Shown here piece by piece: positions 1 to 7,664 of a DNA stretch of 37,520 bases (within the stretch, counting starts at the first letter, position 1; the number at the start of each line of letters is the position of its first letter). The notes under the pieces are model-generated. The model was not told where the DNA came from and searched no databases. It saw nothing but the letters and a program-made list of their open reading frames with translations. Made by a program: the position numbers and the translations under genes. Source of the DNA: an uncultured Muribaculaceae bacterium (GTDB lineage Bacteria > Bacteroidota > Bacteroidia > Bacteroidales > Muribaculaceae); contig CANRCT010000031.1 of the NCBI GenBank assembly GCA_947629175.1, forward strand, positions 1 to 37,520, given 5' to 3'.

Positions 1-45
1 CCCGTCGGCATGGACGCTATCGCGCCCTCGCCTCCATCGGCTGCG

Positions 46-247
46 GCTCCGAACCGGGGTTACCATATCCCCGCCCCTCCGGGGCTTCTGTCGGTGGGTG
101 TCTGATGCGTGGATGTGTGGAGCTTAGGTCAATGGGCGGATGGCGCGGGGGCGTGGGACTCGGGTCGGTGGGCGGCTGGCGGTCAGGTGAGGTAAGGTGG
201 ATGGGAGCCGCGGAGCGGGCGGAGGGCTGTTATCCCCGGTTCGGAGC
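46..247. repeat. Imperfect inverted repeat pair, about 48 bp arms
   Basis: GCTCCGAACCGGGG at 46-59 recurs exactly, inverted, at 234-247. The similarity extends imperfectly outward to about 93 in the left copy and about 200 in the right copy, so these look like two inverted copies of one small GC-rich element about 140 bp apart. It could be a dispersed intergenic repeat family or the two halves of a folded RNA. Confidence 0.5.
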
Positions 248-592
248 GGGGCGCGGAGCCGGACAACCGCGCCAGCGGATGGACGGGACGCGGCCCGCGG
301 AGACCGGGGCAGAGGCGCACGCATCCCCGCTCGGCCGAGCCCCGGAGGGTGCGGTCCAGGCCGCCCCGCGCCAGCACAGGCCATATATAGAGGGATTCTC
401 AACCAGTGTCGACTGATAGGGTAAAGATGGAGGGTCGGTGGATGAAATGATTGAAACGAGGCTGGTTTAACAGACGTAAACAATTGGCGGGCAGGGGATT
501 TGGTTGGGGATAGTTTGGTTAAACCGCCCGAAACGTTAATAGGGGTTAATTTCAATAGCGAAACCACCACAAAAGTGTTAACAAGATATAAT

Positions 593-600
593 GGGGGGGG
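593..600. repeat. Homopolymer G8 tract
   Basis: Eight consecutive G residues lie in AT-rich non-coding DNA, about 25 bases upstream of the likely lipoprotein promoter. Such tracts are prone to slippage, but nothing here shows that this one has a function. Confidence 0.8.
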
Positions 601-624
601 TAGAGTTAATATTTGTATAATTAC

Positions 625-655
625 TTGTAGGAATGGAGTGTTATGTTGATATTTG
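625..655 (+). promoter_or_regulatory. Candidate promoter of the coiled-coil lipoprotein operon
   Basis: TTG at 625-627, a 20-base spacer, and GATATTTG at 648-655, which matches the Bacteroidetes -7 consensus TAnnTTTG at all fixed positions but the first. Transcription would start near 660, giving a leader of about 100 nt. The leader contains a hairpin at 665-682 (CACCCC / GGGGTG, six-base loop). Confidence 0.4.
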
Positions 656-763
656 CATCGTCATCACCCCTGGAGCGGGGTGAAAGTATTAATACTTGAT
701 AACAAAATAAGGTTTAACTACTCTTAATTAACATAAACTATACCAAATCAAAAACAAGTGATT

Positions 764-2608
764 ATGAAAAAAATGATTTTGCTTGTGTCGATGCTGGCAG
801 GTATTATGACCTTCTCCGGCTGCGTCGACGACAAAGAATCGCCCTCAGTGACGGCGGTTCGCCAGGCCAAGGCAGCTCAGCTCACAGCTCTCGCCGCCCT
901 CTCAAACGCTCAGGCCGCACAGGCTCAGGCTCAAGCCGATAAGATCAAAGCTCTTACTGAAGCTGAAGTCGCCTATAAGCAGGCTCTGGCAGAGTATCAG
1001 CAGGCTCAGGCCGATCATGCTAAAGCACAAGCTCAGGAGAGAATGGCACAGGCTCAGAACGAAATACAGCGTCTTGCCAACGAGCTCGAACTGATGGCTA
1101 TCCAGCATCAGATCGATATGCTTCAAAAGCAGAACGAATATGAGGAAGAGCTGAAGAAAGCCGACGATAAGACTGCTATCCTTCTCGGCGGTCTGTATAC
1201 AGCATATCAGACGGCAGCTACAAATCTCTTCGACGCTCAGAATGATATCGCACAAAAGAAGATAGAACTCGCCCGCATGCAGGCCGGTATCGTGGATGAT
1301 GAAGAGGCTAAAACTATCCTCCTCAATATCCAGAACCGCAAGATCGCTGCTGCTGAGCAGACTATCGCTGAAAACAAGGCTATGCTCGCTGTTTATGAGG
1401 CACTGCAGGCTCCTGACGAGGCTAAGGCTGAACTTGCTACAGCAAGAGGCGAGCTTACCAAACTTCAGAATGCGTCTAAAGCAGCTCTCGAAGCAATAGG
1501 AACAGCATCAACTGATAAGAACAATGCTGTAAATAAGATGAACGCCCAGACCTATAAGAAATATGCAAAGTATTTCGCACAATATCCGGCATCCGCTCAG
1601 AAATTCTTCTTTAATGAAGATGGTTCTCGGTTCATCGATTATATAGCTCTGCAAAACGAAGAGGTATCGGTACTTGGCAAGCCTGTTGCTGCAACCGTTG
1701 GCACATGGTACTTTGAAGCCGTTGACAAAGATGGCAATAAAACCTATACCGAGGTAATGAAAGCTCTTGACACCGAGAGTGTAGATAAATCTATCGCCCT
1801 TGATAACGGTGTGGAGGCTAATGATGACTATGATGCATATATCTCATACTATCAGCTGAATGAGAGCGGTGTTAAGGCTTATATCGACTCCATAGGCGCA
1901 AACATCGAAAACAATGAAGGAGCTGATTTGGAAGATGCACAGGCAGACCTGAAGGCAGCGCAGAAAAAAGTGACGGATCAGCAGAAGAAAATAGCTGATC
2001 TTGAAAAGGCTAATCCGAAAGATGACGCTGCCATTGCAGCTGCAAAGTCAGAGCTCAATGACGTTCTTCAGCCTGCTGTTGCCACTGCTCAGACCAACGT
2101 CAACTTAGCTACAGCTGCTCTTGAGAAAGCTAACGAACAGCTTGCAGCTATTCAGGAAGCTTTTGATTCAATGGCTTCCGAGGCTGAGAACTGGAACGCT
2201 GCTGTCGAGGCAGTCAATGTAGCGAATGAGGCTTACTGTGATGCTGCTCTTGCAAATAGCAAAGCTGGCTATGACGAGAGTGTGCAGCAGCAGAAAGTCA
2301 ACGCATTGAATGCTATTGTAAATGGTATGGTAGTCGGCCCGAATGGAAGTGAATATGATTACACCGGTGCTGCATGGAAGGTTGAAAGCGCTATCTCTGC
2401 TTGCGAGACCAACATCCAGAATGCTATGGATGCCATCCAGGATGCCAATGAGGAGATAATCAAGATCGAGAATCAGGATCTTGACACCTCCATCGCTGAA
2501 CTTGAAAACGAGATTGCGCTCGCCGAGGCTGAAATCCCCGTGCTCCAGGCTATCGCCGACAAGGCCAAGGCTGCTCTTGAGGCCGCTACCGCAGCTCAGG
2601 GCGAGTAA
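764..2608 (+). CDS. Long coiled-coil lipoprotein, function unknown
   Basis: A 614-residue secreted lipoprotein: a lysine-started hydrophobic signal ends in a lipobox with the lipidated Cys at residue 20 (TFSGC). An alternative GTG start two codons upstream (758) is possible, but ATG 764 gives the normal signal peptide. Residues about 30-190 and 380-470 and the last 100 or so are rich in Ala, Gln, Glu and Lys with heptad-like spacing, so they should form long coiled coils; a less repetitive globular part lies between about 240 and 370. I do not recognise the family. It is followed 43 bases later by a beta-barrel protein gene, which suggests a two-gene envelope operon in which the coiled coil spans the periplasm or projects from the outer membrane while the barrel anchors or partners it. 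Function is inference only. Confidence 0.85.
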   Translation: MKKMILLVSMLAGIMTFSGCVDDKESPSVTAVRQAKAAQLTALAALSNAQAAQAQAQADKIKALTEAEVAYKQALAEYQQAQADHAKAQAQERMAQAQNEIQRLANELELMAIQHQIDMLQKQNEYEEELKKADDKTAILLGGLYTAYQTAATNLFDAQNDIAQKKIELARMQAGIVDDEEAKTILLNIQNRKIAAAEQTIAENKAMLAVYEALQAPDEAKAELATARGELTKLQNASKAALEAIGTASTDKNNAVNKMNAQTYKKYAKYFAQYPASAQKFFFNEDGSRFIDYIALQNEEVSVLGKPVAATVGTWYFEAVDKDGNKTYTEVMKALDTESVDKSIALDNGVEANDDYDAYISYYQLNESGVKAYIDSIGANIENNEGADLEDAQADLKAAQKKVTDQQKKIADLEKANPKDDAAIAAAKSELNDVLQPAVATAQTNVNLATAALEKANEQLAAIQEAFDSMASEAENWNAAVEAVNVANEAYCDAALANSKAGYDESVQQQKVNALNAIVNGMVVGPNGSEYDYTGAAWKVESAISACETNIQNAMDAIQDANEEIIKIENQDLDTSIAELENEIALAEAEIPVLQAIADKAKAALEAATAAQGE

Positions 2609-2651
2609 TCGCAACGAACAGTATCACGAAAGCTAATCATAAAGCGAAAAA

Positions 2652-3416
2652 ATGAAGATACGACGACTATTGATGTCGGCCCTTCTTCCCATGACATGCC
2701 TGTGCGCGGCCGCACAGCAGGGTGAAGACAACGCTCCCGCAAAGGGCGACTTCACCGTGGCGGCCACCCTCGGCTACAACAGCTACACCGAAGCCACGGC
2801 TCTGCCGGGCAACCTGACCGACTATAGCGCGGCAGCATTCTCCACCGACTGGAGCAAGAAGAAGCTCACGGTGGGATTCGAGGCAGGCTATTTCGTCAGC
2901 GACAAGTGGAAGCTGAGTCTTGGAGGAGGCATCAATTTCACTCACAATCCCGGCTATGCCGACAAGCCGGGCACCATCGACGCCAACACCCCTGCGGATG
3001 CTGACGGCACGATGGGCGAGATACCCAACTATCGCGCAGTCGCGAGCCAGTATTCCTGCACGTATAATGTGGCAGTGGGCGTTGACCGCTACTTCAACAC
3101 TTCGGTGAAGAACCTGATGTGGTATGGCGGAGTCCGCGCAGGCATGGCCTACAGCCTCAACGAGCAGAAGTATGACGAGTGGACGGCGATGGGCAAGAGC
3201 GTAGGAGAGTCGTGGAGCCTCCGCGGCGCGCTCACCATAGGAGCGGACTACTACGTGCTGAAGGGTATGTATGTGGGAGCATCGGTCGATCCGTTTGCTT
3301 ACACCTACAACATGACATCCTTCCGTCCGCAGGAAGGGCTGGCACGTCTGAGCGCCGACAGCAGCAACTTTGCTATCCTGGCAGCTCCGACGGTAAAAAT
3401 CGGCTTTAGGTTTTAA
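2652..3416 (+). CDS. Small outer-membrane beta-barrel protein
   Basis: The 254-residue product has an N-terminal signal peptide (Lys/Arg-containing start, hydrophobic core, likely cleavage near residue 21 in the Ala-Ala-Gln region). The mature part is rich in alternating aromatic/polar stretches with many Gly, Tyr and Trp residues and ends in a terminal Phe (KIGFRF), the usual C-terminal signature of barrels folded by the BAM complex. Its length fits an 8- to 10-strand barrel (OmpA/OmpW-like size). It lies 43 bases behind the coiled-coil lipoprotein gene with no promoter visible between them, so the two are probably co-transcribed. The hairpin inside the 53-bp repeat 25 bases after its stop may end the transcript. 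The specific role is unknown. Confidence 0.8.
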   Translation: MKIRRLLMSALLPMTCLCAAAQQGEDNAPAKGDFTVAATLGYNSYTEATALPGNLTDYSAAAFSTDWSKKKLTVGFEAGYFVSDKWKLSLGGGINFTHNPGYADKPGTIDANTPADADGTMGEIPNYRAVASQYSCTYNVAVGVDRYFNTSVKNLMWYGGVRAGMAYSLNEQKYDEWTAMGKSVGESWSLRGALTIGADYYVLKGMYVGASVDPFAYTYNMTSFRPQEGLARLSADSSNFAILAAPTVKIGFRF

Positions 3417-3434
3417 GGCACAGATATTACACTG

Positions 3435-3487
3435 ATCGGTAGGCGGCGACGGAGTGATCCGGCGCCGCCTTCGGTGTGTGTATGGGG
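3435..3487. repeat. 53-bp direct repeat, left copy
   Basis: This 53-base segment is repeated without mismatch at 4884-4936, 1449 bases downstream in the same orientation. It contains a hairpin (3442-3469: GGCGGCG, one A/G mismatch, CGGA, loop GTGA, TCCG, CGCCGCC) that could act as a terminator for the barrel gene, although no T-run follows. The two copies bracket the ATPase/STAS-like gene pair. Confidence 0.95.
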
Positions 3488-3531
3488 AACCGTGATCGGG
3501 TAGCGAAAATAAATACTGAGATGGCTATTGC

Positions 3532-3562
3532 TTGCGCATATCGGAAAAAATCTATAGTTTTG
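3532..3562 (+). promoter_or_regulatory. Promoter of the ATPase/STAS-like cassette
   Basis: TTG at 3532-3534, a spacer of exactly 20 bases, and a full TAnnTTTG match (TAGTTTTG, 3555-3562). The start codon is 19 bases after the -7 box. The promoter lies inside the repeat-flanked segment, so the cassette carries its own transcription start. Confidence 0.7.
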
Positions 3563-3581
3563 TAACACAACTATCATTCAC

Positions 3582-4505
3582 ATGGAAATCTCCGATATAA
3601 TCAGTATACCTAACGTCCCTGCCGACACCACGACGGGAGAGCTGATGATGGCACTGTTTTCTGTTATCATAGACTCGGAGCGATGTGATAATGACATAGT
3701 CTGGGATTTTGGGAGAGTGACATCCCTTCATCCGTTTATGATCAGCGCTCTTGCTGTGTACAGAGATTCTTCCAGCAACAAAATATCGCTGTCAAATGTA
3801 AATGGGGCGCTAAAAGCCAAATTAGACGAAATTATGTTTGACGCTCCGTTTGAATCTGCTGATCGGGAAGGATCCGGAACGGATGTGTCATGTCTGTATG
3901 ACAGAAATGTGCCGCCGATCTGCAGGTTCAGTCGTATATGCCCGGATATTGATGCCATTCAGTCAGGACTATTCTCTATAATGGCGCGCAATATCCGTAA
4001 CCGAACCAGAGAATGGAACGCTTCCGGAGCTATCTCATATTTGCTTAGCGAGCTTGTATGCAATATTCAGGAACATTCCCATGCCTCTTGCGGGTATATG
4101 TATATACAGTGTGATGACAATGAAGATTGTATATCCATATGCGTGGCAGATAATGGCGTTACTATCCATGGGTCATATATTGCCGCTCAAAAAACGGCAT
4201 ATTCGTTGCTTGTAGGCGATGATCATGCTGAAGCTCTGCGCTATTCGGTCAAGGGACTGTCAACAAAAAACAGGCCTGACAATGAGTCGAGAGGCTATGG
4301 CCTTTCCACTAATCTGAATATGGTGGTAAACGGATTGGGTGGCAGTTTTATGATGCTTTCAGGCAAGGGTTTTTTCAGATGTGATGAAGATGGAGAGCAA
4401 TTTGTCAATCTTCCCGATGGACTGGCATGGGATGGAACTATGATATTGGTGAGCATCCCTCTCAAACAAAGGGCAGGATTTAATGTTTATAACTATATAG
4501 AATGA
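3582..4505 (+). CDS. STAS-like/HATPase fusion protein (partner-switch-type ATP-binding regulator)
   Basis: The 307-residue cytosolic protein has two parts. Residues about 1-95 resemble a STAS-type anti-sigma-antagonist fold (strand-turn-helix ending in LHPFMISALA). Residues about 145-295 carry a GHKL/histidine-kinase-type ATPase: the N-box SELVCNIQEHSHA (156-168), G1 box DNG (190-192) and G2 box GYGLS (238-242). No phosphoacceptor His domain, receiver or membrane segment is seen, so it is closer to the anti-sigma/serine-kinase type of HATPase than to a sensor kinase. The next gene, 7 bases on, encodes a separate STAS-like protein, which suggests a kinase/antagonist pair. The gene is visibly more AT-rich than the dnaK and barrel genes around it, consistent with acquisition. 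The assignment of fold is from motifs; the regulated process is unknown. Confidence 0.8.
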   Translation: MEISDIISIPNVPADTTTGELMMALFSVIIDSERCDNDIVWDFGRVTSLHPFMISALAVYRDSSSNKISLSNVNGALKAKLDEIMFDAPFESADREGSGTDVSCLYDRNVPPICRFSRICPDIDAIQSGLFSIMARNIRNRTREWNASGAISYLLSELVCNIQEHSHASCGYMYIQCDDNEDCISICVADNGVTIHGSYIAAQKTAYSLLVGDDHAEALRYSVKGLSTKNRPDNESRGYGLSTNLNMVVNGLGGSFMMLSGKGFFRCDEDGEQFVNLPDGLAWDGTMILVSIPLKQRAGFNVYNYIE

Positions 4506-4512
4506 TCAGAAT

Positions 4513-4848
4513 ATGAATGAGATAAGACTGAAAGAAGTGTGTGGCGCGGAAGTGCGCTCGCGGGTCAATGCAAAAAAGTTATATGGTTTGGTTGACTCAA
4601 CGACGGCGAGCGTGGATATGAATGGCGTTGTGTTTATATCCCGATCGGTTGCGGATGAATTATGTAATCTGTCAGACGCTTTTCCTGCATTGCAGTTTAT
4701 AAATATGGCGGAGGATGTGGAGCTTATGCTTACAATAGTCAGGAAAGGAAGGTCAGCCCGAAGAGTATTAAAGCCTCGCTTTCACAAAAGTGTGACTATA
4801 AATTGCACGAATATGGATGATCTTCGTGAAGCTCTTGTTTCGCATTGA
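4513..4848 (+). CDS. STAS-like domain protein (DUF4325 type)
   Basis: The 111-residue protein matches the pattern of the DUF4325 STAS-like family: a short N-terminal strand region, a central strand (VDMNGVVFIS) and the helix-start motif SRSVADEL, then a second strand and helix pair. It has no signal or membrane segment. It follows the HATPase gene by 7 bases and shares its AT-rich composition, so they form one operon. By analogy to STAS/anti-sigma pairs it may be the binding target or phosphorylation substrate of the HATPase; Ser 43 and Ser 45 in the SRSVADEL motif are candidate sites (inference). Such ATPase plus DUF4325 pairs occur in other genomes, but I know of no settled function. Confidence 0.8.
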   Translation: MNEIRLKEVCGAEVRSRVNAKKLYGLVDSTTASVDMNGVVFISRSVADELCNLSDAFPALQFINMAEDVELMLTIVRKGRSARRVLKPRFHKSVTINCTNMDDLREALVSH

Positions 4849-4883
4849 TTCTCTCCAGATTGTTTATTCGGCGTAAAGAAATT

Positions 4884-4936
4884 ATCGGTAGGCGGCGACG
4901 GAGTGATCCGGCGCCGCCTTCGGTGTGTGTATGGGG
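4884..4936. repeat. 53-bp direct repeat, right copy
   Basis: Identical to 3435-3487. It begins 36 bases after the STAS-like gene stop and holds the same hairpin (4891-4918). It could serve as the terminator of the cassette as the left copy may for the barrel gene. Confidence 0.95.
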
Positions 4937-4945
4937 GTTCATCAG

Positions 4946-4979
4946 CCGGTAGGGACGCGATAAATCGCGTCCCTACCGG
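4946..4979. repeat. Perfect 34-nt REP-like palindrome
   Basis: CCGGTAGGGACGCGAT, a two-base AA centre and the exact reverse complement. Short GC-rich palindromes around a GCGAT-ATCGC core occur as dispersed REP-type intergenic repeats in many bacteria. It starts only 9 bases after the right 53-bp repeat. It may also act as a bidirectional transcription block. Confidence 0.85.
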
Positions 4980-5117
4980 ATGGTGAAGCCTTGTGTCGGC
5001 CGGGGCTGCCTCGCGGTGTGTGCAAGTTGGTATCATGCCGGGGCGGCGTGGCAGATGACTGACAGAAATGTCAGCAGGCGTGTCAGTAGCGGAAGGCAAA
5101 TAAAGGGCTTATTTCGA

Positions 5118-5161
5118 TAACTTTAGGCGAGAGCCAACTTTTTTGGCACGCGATTTGTTTG
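5118..5161 (+). promoter_or_regulatory. Candidate dnaK promoter region
   Basis: Two near-consensus -7 boxes are present: TAACTTTA (5118-5125) and TTTGTTTG (5154-5161), each matching TAnnTTTG except at one fixed position. Neither has a clear TTG about 20 bases upstream. I see no convincing heat-shock (CIRCE or sigma-32) element. Confidence 0.35.
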
Positions 5162-5173
5162 TATTAGTGATCG

Positions 5174-5194
5174 CCGGGGGTAAGGAATCCCCGG
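5174..5194 (+). promoter_or_regulatory. Leader hairpin upstream of dnaK
   Basis: CCGGGG (5174-5179) pairs with CCCCGG (5189-5194) around a nine-base loop, 53 bases ahead of the dnaK start and inside the predicted 5' leader. It could affect mRNA stability or act as a simple thermosensitive structure; that is speculative. Confidence 0.4.
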
Positions 5195-5247
5195 GACGAA
5201 AGAAGAAAACAAACATAGAAAATAAAAATAATAAAACCGTTTTAATT

Positions 5248-7152
5248 ATGGGAAAGATTATAGGCATTGACCTCGGCACCACCAACTCGTGTGTAGCCGT
5301 GCTCGAAGGCAAGGATCCGGTAGTGATCCCCAACAGCGAAGGACGCAACACCACTCCTTCGGTAGTGGCTTTTGTCGACGGTGGCGAGCGTAAGGTGGGC
5401 GATCCCGCCAAGCGTCAGGCCATCACCAACCCGAAGCGTACGATCTACTCGATCAAGCGTTTCATGGGCGAGAACTGCCAGCAGGTGGCAAGCGAGATAG
5501 AGCGCGTGCCCTACAAGGTGGTATGCGGCGCCAATGACACTCCGCGCGTCGACATCGACGGCCGCGAATACACTCCGCAGGAGATCTCGGCGATGATCCT
5601 GCAGAAGATGAAGAAGACAGCCGAGGATTATCTGGGACAGGCCGTGACGGAAGCCGTCATCACCGTGCCCGCCTACTTCAACGACTCGCAGCGTCAGGCT
5701 ACGAAGGAGGCAGGCGAGATCGCCGGTCTGACCGTGAAGCGTATCGTCAACGAGCCTACCGCGGCTGCCCTTGCCTACGGTCTCGACAAGACCAACAAGG
5801 ATCAGAAGATCGCCGTGTTTGACCTCGGCGGCGGCACGTTCGATATCTCGATACTGGAGCTGGGCGACGGCGTGTTTGAGGTAAAGTCGACCAACGGCGA
5901 CACCCATCTGGGCGGCGATGATTTCGACCACGTGATCATCGACTGGCTCGCCGACGAGTTCCAGAAGGACGAGGGCGTAGACCTGCGTCAGGATCCGATG
6001 GCGCTGCAGCGCCTCAAGGAGGCTGCCGAGAAGGCCAAGATCGAGCTTTCGAGCGCTACCTCCACGGAGATCAACCTGCCGTATATCATGCCTGTCAACG
6101 GCATACCCAAGCACCTTGTGAAGACGCTGACCCGCGCAAAGTTCGAGCAGCTTGCCGACAAGCTGATCCAGGCCACCATCAAGCCCTGCGAGCAGGCGCT
6201 TAAGGATGCCGGCCTGAAGGCGAGCGACATCGACGAGGTGATACTCGTGGGCGGTTCGACCCGTATCCCCGCCATACAGCAGGTGGTGGAGAAATTCTTC
6301 GGCAAGGCTCCGTCGAAGGGCGTCAACCCCGACGAGGTAGTGGCCGTGGGCGCAGCCATCCAGGGCGGCGTGTTGAGCGGCGACGTGAAGGACGTGCTGC
6401 TGCTCGACGTAGTGCCCCTGTCGGTGGGCATCGAGACCCTCGGCGGCGTGATGACCAAGCTGATCGAGGCCAACACCACCATACCTACCCGCAAGAGTGA
6501 GACCTTCTCGACGGCTGCCGACAACCAGCCTTCGGTAGAGATCCACGTGCTGCAGGGCGAGCGCCCGATGGCCAAGGACGACAAGACCCTGGGTAAGTTC
6601 CATCTCGACGGCATCGCACCCGCTCCGCGCGGCATACCTCAGATCGAGGTGACCTTCGAGATCGACTCCAACGGTATCCTCAACGTATCGGCCAAGGATA
6701 AGGCCACGGGCAAGGAGCAGAGCATCCGCATCGAGGCTTCGAGCGGCCTGACCGACGCCGAGATCCAGCGCATGAAGGACGAGGCTGCCGCCAACGCCGC
6801 AGCCGACGCCAAGGAGAAGGAGCGCGCCGATAAGCTCAATCAGGCCGACTCCCTGATATTCCAGACCGAGAAGCAGCTCAGCGAGCTCGGCGACAAGATC
6901 CCGGCCGACGCCAAGGCTCCCATCGAGACCGCTCTGGCTCGCCTGAAAGAGGCCCACAAGGCTCAGGACATCGCCGGTATCGACTCGGCCATCAAGGAGG
7001 TGGAGAGCGCATTCGGCGCAGCCCAGCAGGCTATCCACAACGCTCAGGCGCAGGCTCAGCAGCAGGCCGGCCCTCAGCCGGGCGCACAGCAGGGCCCTCA
7101 GCCGGGCAACGGCGACGGCGTGACCGACGTGGACTTCGAGGAAGTGAAATAA
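5248..7152 (+). CDS. dnaK: Molecular chaperone DnaK (Hsp70)
   Basis: A 634-residue Hsp70 chaperone that uses ATP to bind and release unfolded polypeptides together with DnaJ and GrpE in the cytosol. The nucleotide-binding domain starts with the phosphate-1 motif [13 protein letters not shown] and includes the [27 protein letters not shown] and VGGSTRIPA motifs; then come the substrate-binding beta domain, the helical lid and a Gln/Pro/Gly-rich tail ending in DVDFEEVK. The open frame extends 35 codons upstream, but the Hsp70 N-terminus (GKIIGIDLG) fixes the start at ATG 5248. dnaJ and grpE are not adjacent, so the gene stands alone as in other Bacteroidales. A strong hairpin follows the stop. 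Confidence 0.99.
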   Translation: MGKIIGIDLGTTNSCVAVLEGKDPVVIPNSEGRNTTPSVVAFVDGGERKVGDPAKRQAITNPKRTIYSIKRFMGENCQQVASEIERVPYKVVCGANDTPRVDIDGREYTPQEISAMILQKMKKTAEDYLGQAVTEAVITVPAYFNDSQRQATKEAGEIAGLTVKRIVNEPTAAALAYGLDKTNKDQKIAVFDLGGGTFDISILELGDGVFEVKSTNGDTHLGGDDFDHVIIDWLADEFQKDEGVDLRQDPMALQRLKEAAEKAKIELSSATSTEINLPYIMPVNGIPKHLVKTLTRAKFEQLADKLIQATIKPCEQALKDAGLKASDIDEVILVGGSTRIPAIQQVVEKFFGKAPSKGVNPDEVVAVGAAIQGGVLSGDVKDVLLLDVVPLSVGIETLGGVMTKLIEANTTIPTRKSETFSTAADNQPSVEIHVLQGERPMAKDDKTLGKFHLDGIAPAPRGIPQIEVTFEIDSNGILNVSAKDKATGKEQSIRIEASSGLTDAEIQRMKDEAAANAAADAKEKERADKLNQADSLIFQTEKQLSELGDKIPADAKAPIETALARLKEAHKAQDIAGIDSAIKEVESAFGAAQQAIHNAQAQAQQQAGPQPGAQQGPQPGNGDGVTDVDFEEVK

Positions 7153-7172
7153 GCACTATCAGAAAAAATAGC

Positions 7173-7210
7173 GACCGGCCTCCGGCAGCCCTGACTGTCG
7201 GGGGCCGGTC
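7173..7210 (+). terminator. Strong hairpin between dnaK and the small winged-helix gene
   Basis: GACCGGCC (7173-7180) pairs with GGCCGGTC (7203-7210); the stem continues inward with a T-G wobble, CCG/CGG, a G-T wobble and CAG/CTG around the loop CCCTGA. There is no T-run after it, so it is either a weak terminator or a processing/stability structure separating dnaK from the next gene. Confidence 0.6.
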
Positions 7211-7245
7211 CCTTATAAACAATAATCAATAAAACTGTTTTTGTC

Positions 7246-7422
7246 ATGGACGAAAAAGAGACAATCCTGGCAGCCATGCGCAAGGCCGGCGAGCCGCTCA
7301 ACGCAGGCAAGGTGGCCGAACTGACCGGCCTCGACAAGAAGGTGGTCGACAAGGTGTTCGCACAGCTCAAGAAAGAGGGCGCGATCGTGTCGCCGGTGCG
7401 CTGTAAATATGTCCCCGCTTAA
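7246..7422 (+). CDS. Small winged-helix DNA-binding protein
   Basis: A 58-residue protein: a charged N-terminal helix, then AGKVAELTGLDKKVVDKVFAQLKKEGAI, which reads as the helix-turn-helix plus recognition helix of a winged-helix domain, and a short wing-like C-terminal strand (IVSPVRCKYVPA). It lacks any effector domain. It begins 93 bases after dnaK behind a strong hairpin and ends just before a clear terminator, so it probably shares the dnaK transcript or is expressed as a minor read-through product. It may be a small regulator or a nucleoid-type protein; its targets are unknown. The start ATG 7246 gives the complete first helix and there is no in-frame upstream alternative that improves it. 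Confidence 0.75.
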   Translation: MDEKETILAAMRKAGEPLNAGKVAELTGLDKKVVDKVFAQLKKEGAIVSPVRCKYVPA

Positions 7423-7451
7423 TCCCGGGGGCTGAAGAGATCCGGCATAGG

Positions 7452-7501
7452 AATCCGGGGAGGGAATCTTGTCTGACAAGATCCGCTTCCCGGATTTTTT
7501 T
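7452..7501 (+). terminator. Rho-independent terminator of the dnaK/winged-helix unit
   Basis: AATCCGGG pairs with CCCGGATT and an inner ATCTTGT/ACAAGAT stem closes on a CTG loop; a run of seven T residues follows directly (7495-7501). Confidence 0.85.
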
Positions 7502-7625
7502 CTGTTTTTGCTGAAAAAGAAATTATTTCGTAACTTCGTGGTAGAATCAATTGCATTTGGCTCCATTGGTTCCTTTAAAGCTTTTGTGGAAATAAAACGT
7601 TTAACATATTCTTCAAAAGTTCTCG

Positions 7626-7633
7626 TATTTTTG
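7626..7633 (+). promoter_or_regulatory. -7 box upstream of the two-TM protein gene
   Basis: TATTTTTG is a full TAnnTTTG match, 31 bases before the start codon. No TTG lies at the expected distance upstream. Confidence 0.45.
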
Positions 7634-7664
7634 AGGAAACAAAATAATATATAAATAACCATAT

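Larger units (their letters stand above)
1..757. other. Non-coding leader region, GC-rich then AT-rich
   Basis: I see no convincing gene here. The first 410 bases are very GC-rich and carry several inverted repeats; the short open frames on both strands are low-complexity (Arg/Gly/Pro/Ala) and look like compositional artefacts. From about 420 onward the DNA turns AT-rich and holds a G8 run (593-600) and the likely promoter of the lipoprotein gene. A structured RNA in the GC-rich half cannot be excluded, but I recognise no known RNA family signature such as RNase P or tmRNA. Confidence 0.6.
4849..5247. other. Non-coding region between the STAS-like cassette and dnaK
   Basis: Four hundred bases without a supported gene. 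It holds the right copy of the 53-bp repeat (4884-4936), a perfect 34-nt palindrome (4946-4979), a small hairpin with a GAAA loop (5059-5074, CTGACA/TGTCAG), an AAATAA/TTATTT inverted repeat near 5099-5114, candidate dnaK promoter elements and a GC-rich leader hairpin. Confidence 0.7.

Noticed and set aside
105-570. Short open frames on both strands in the GC-rich start
   Set aside because: Low-complexity, overlapping, no motif; inverted repeats explain the long open frames.
4849-5247. A tRNA or small RNA gene upstream of dnaK
   Set aside because: Hairpins are present, but no cloverleaf or known RNA family pattern could be recognised.
5242-7038. 598-residue open frame antisense to dnaK
   Set aside because: Shadow of a highly biased GC-rich gene; no recognisable domain, and the sense strand is an undoubted Hsp70.
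7246-7662. 149-residue minus-strand frame across the winged-helix gene and terminator
   Set aside because: It runs through a strong terminator, and the plus-strand gene explains the coding signal.
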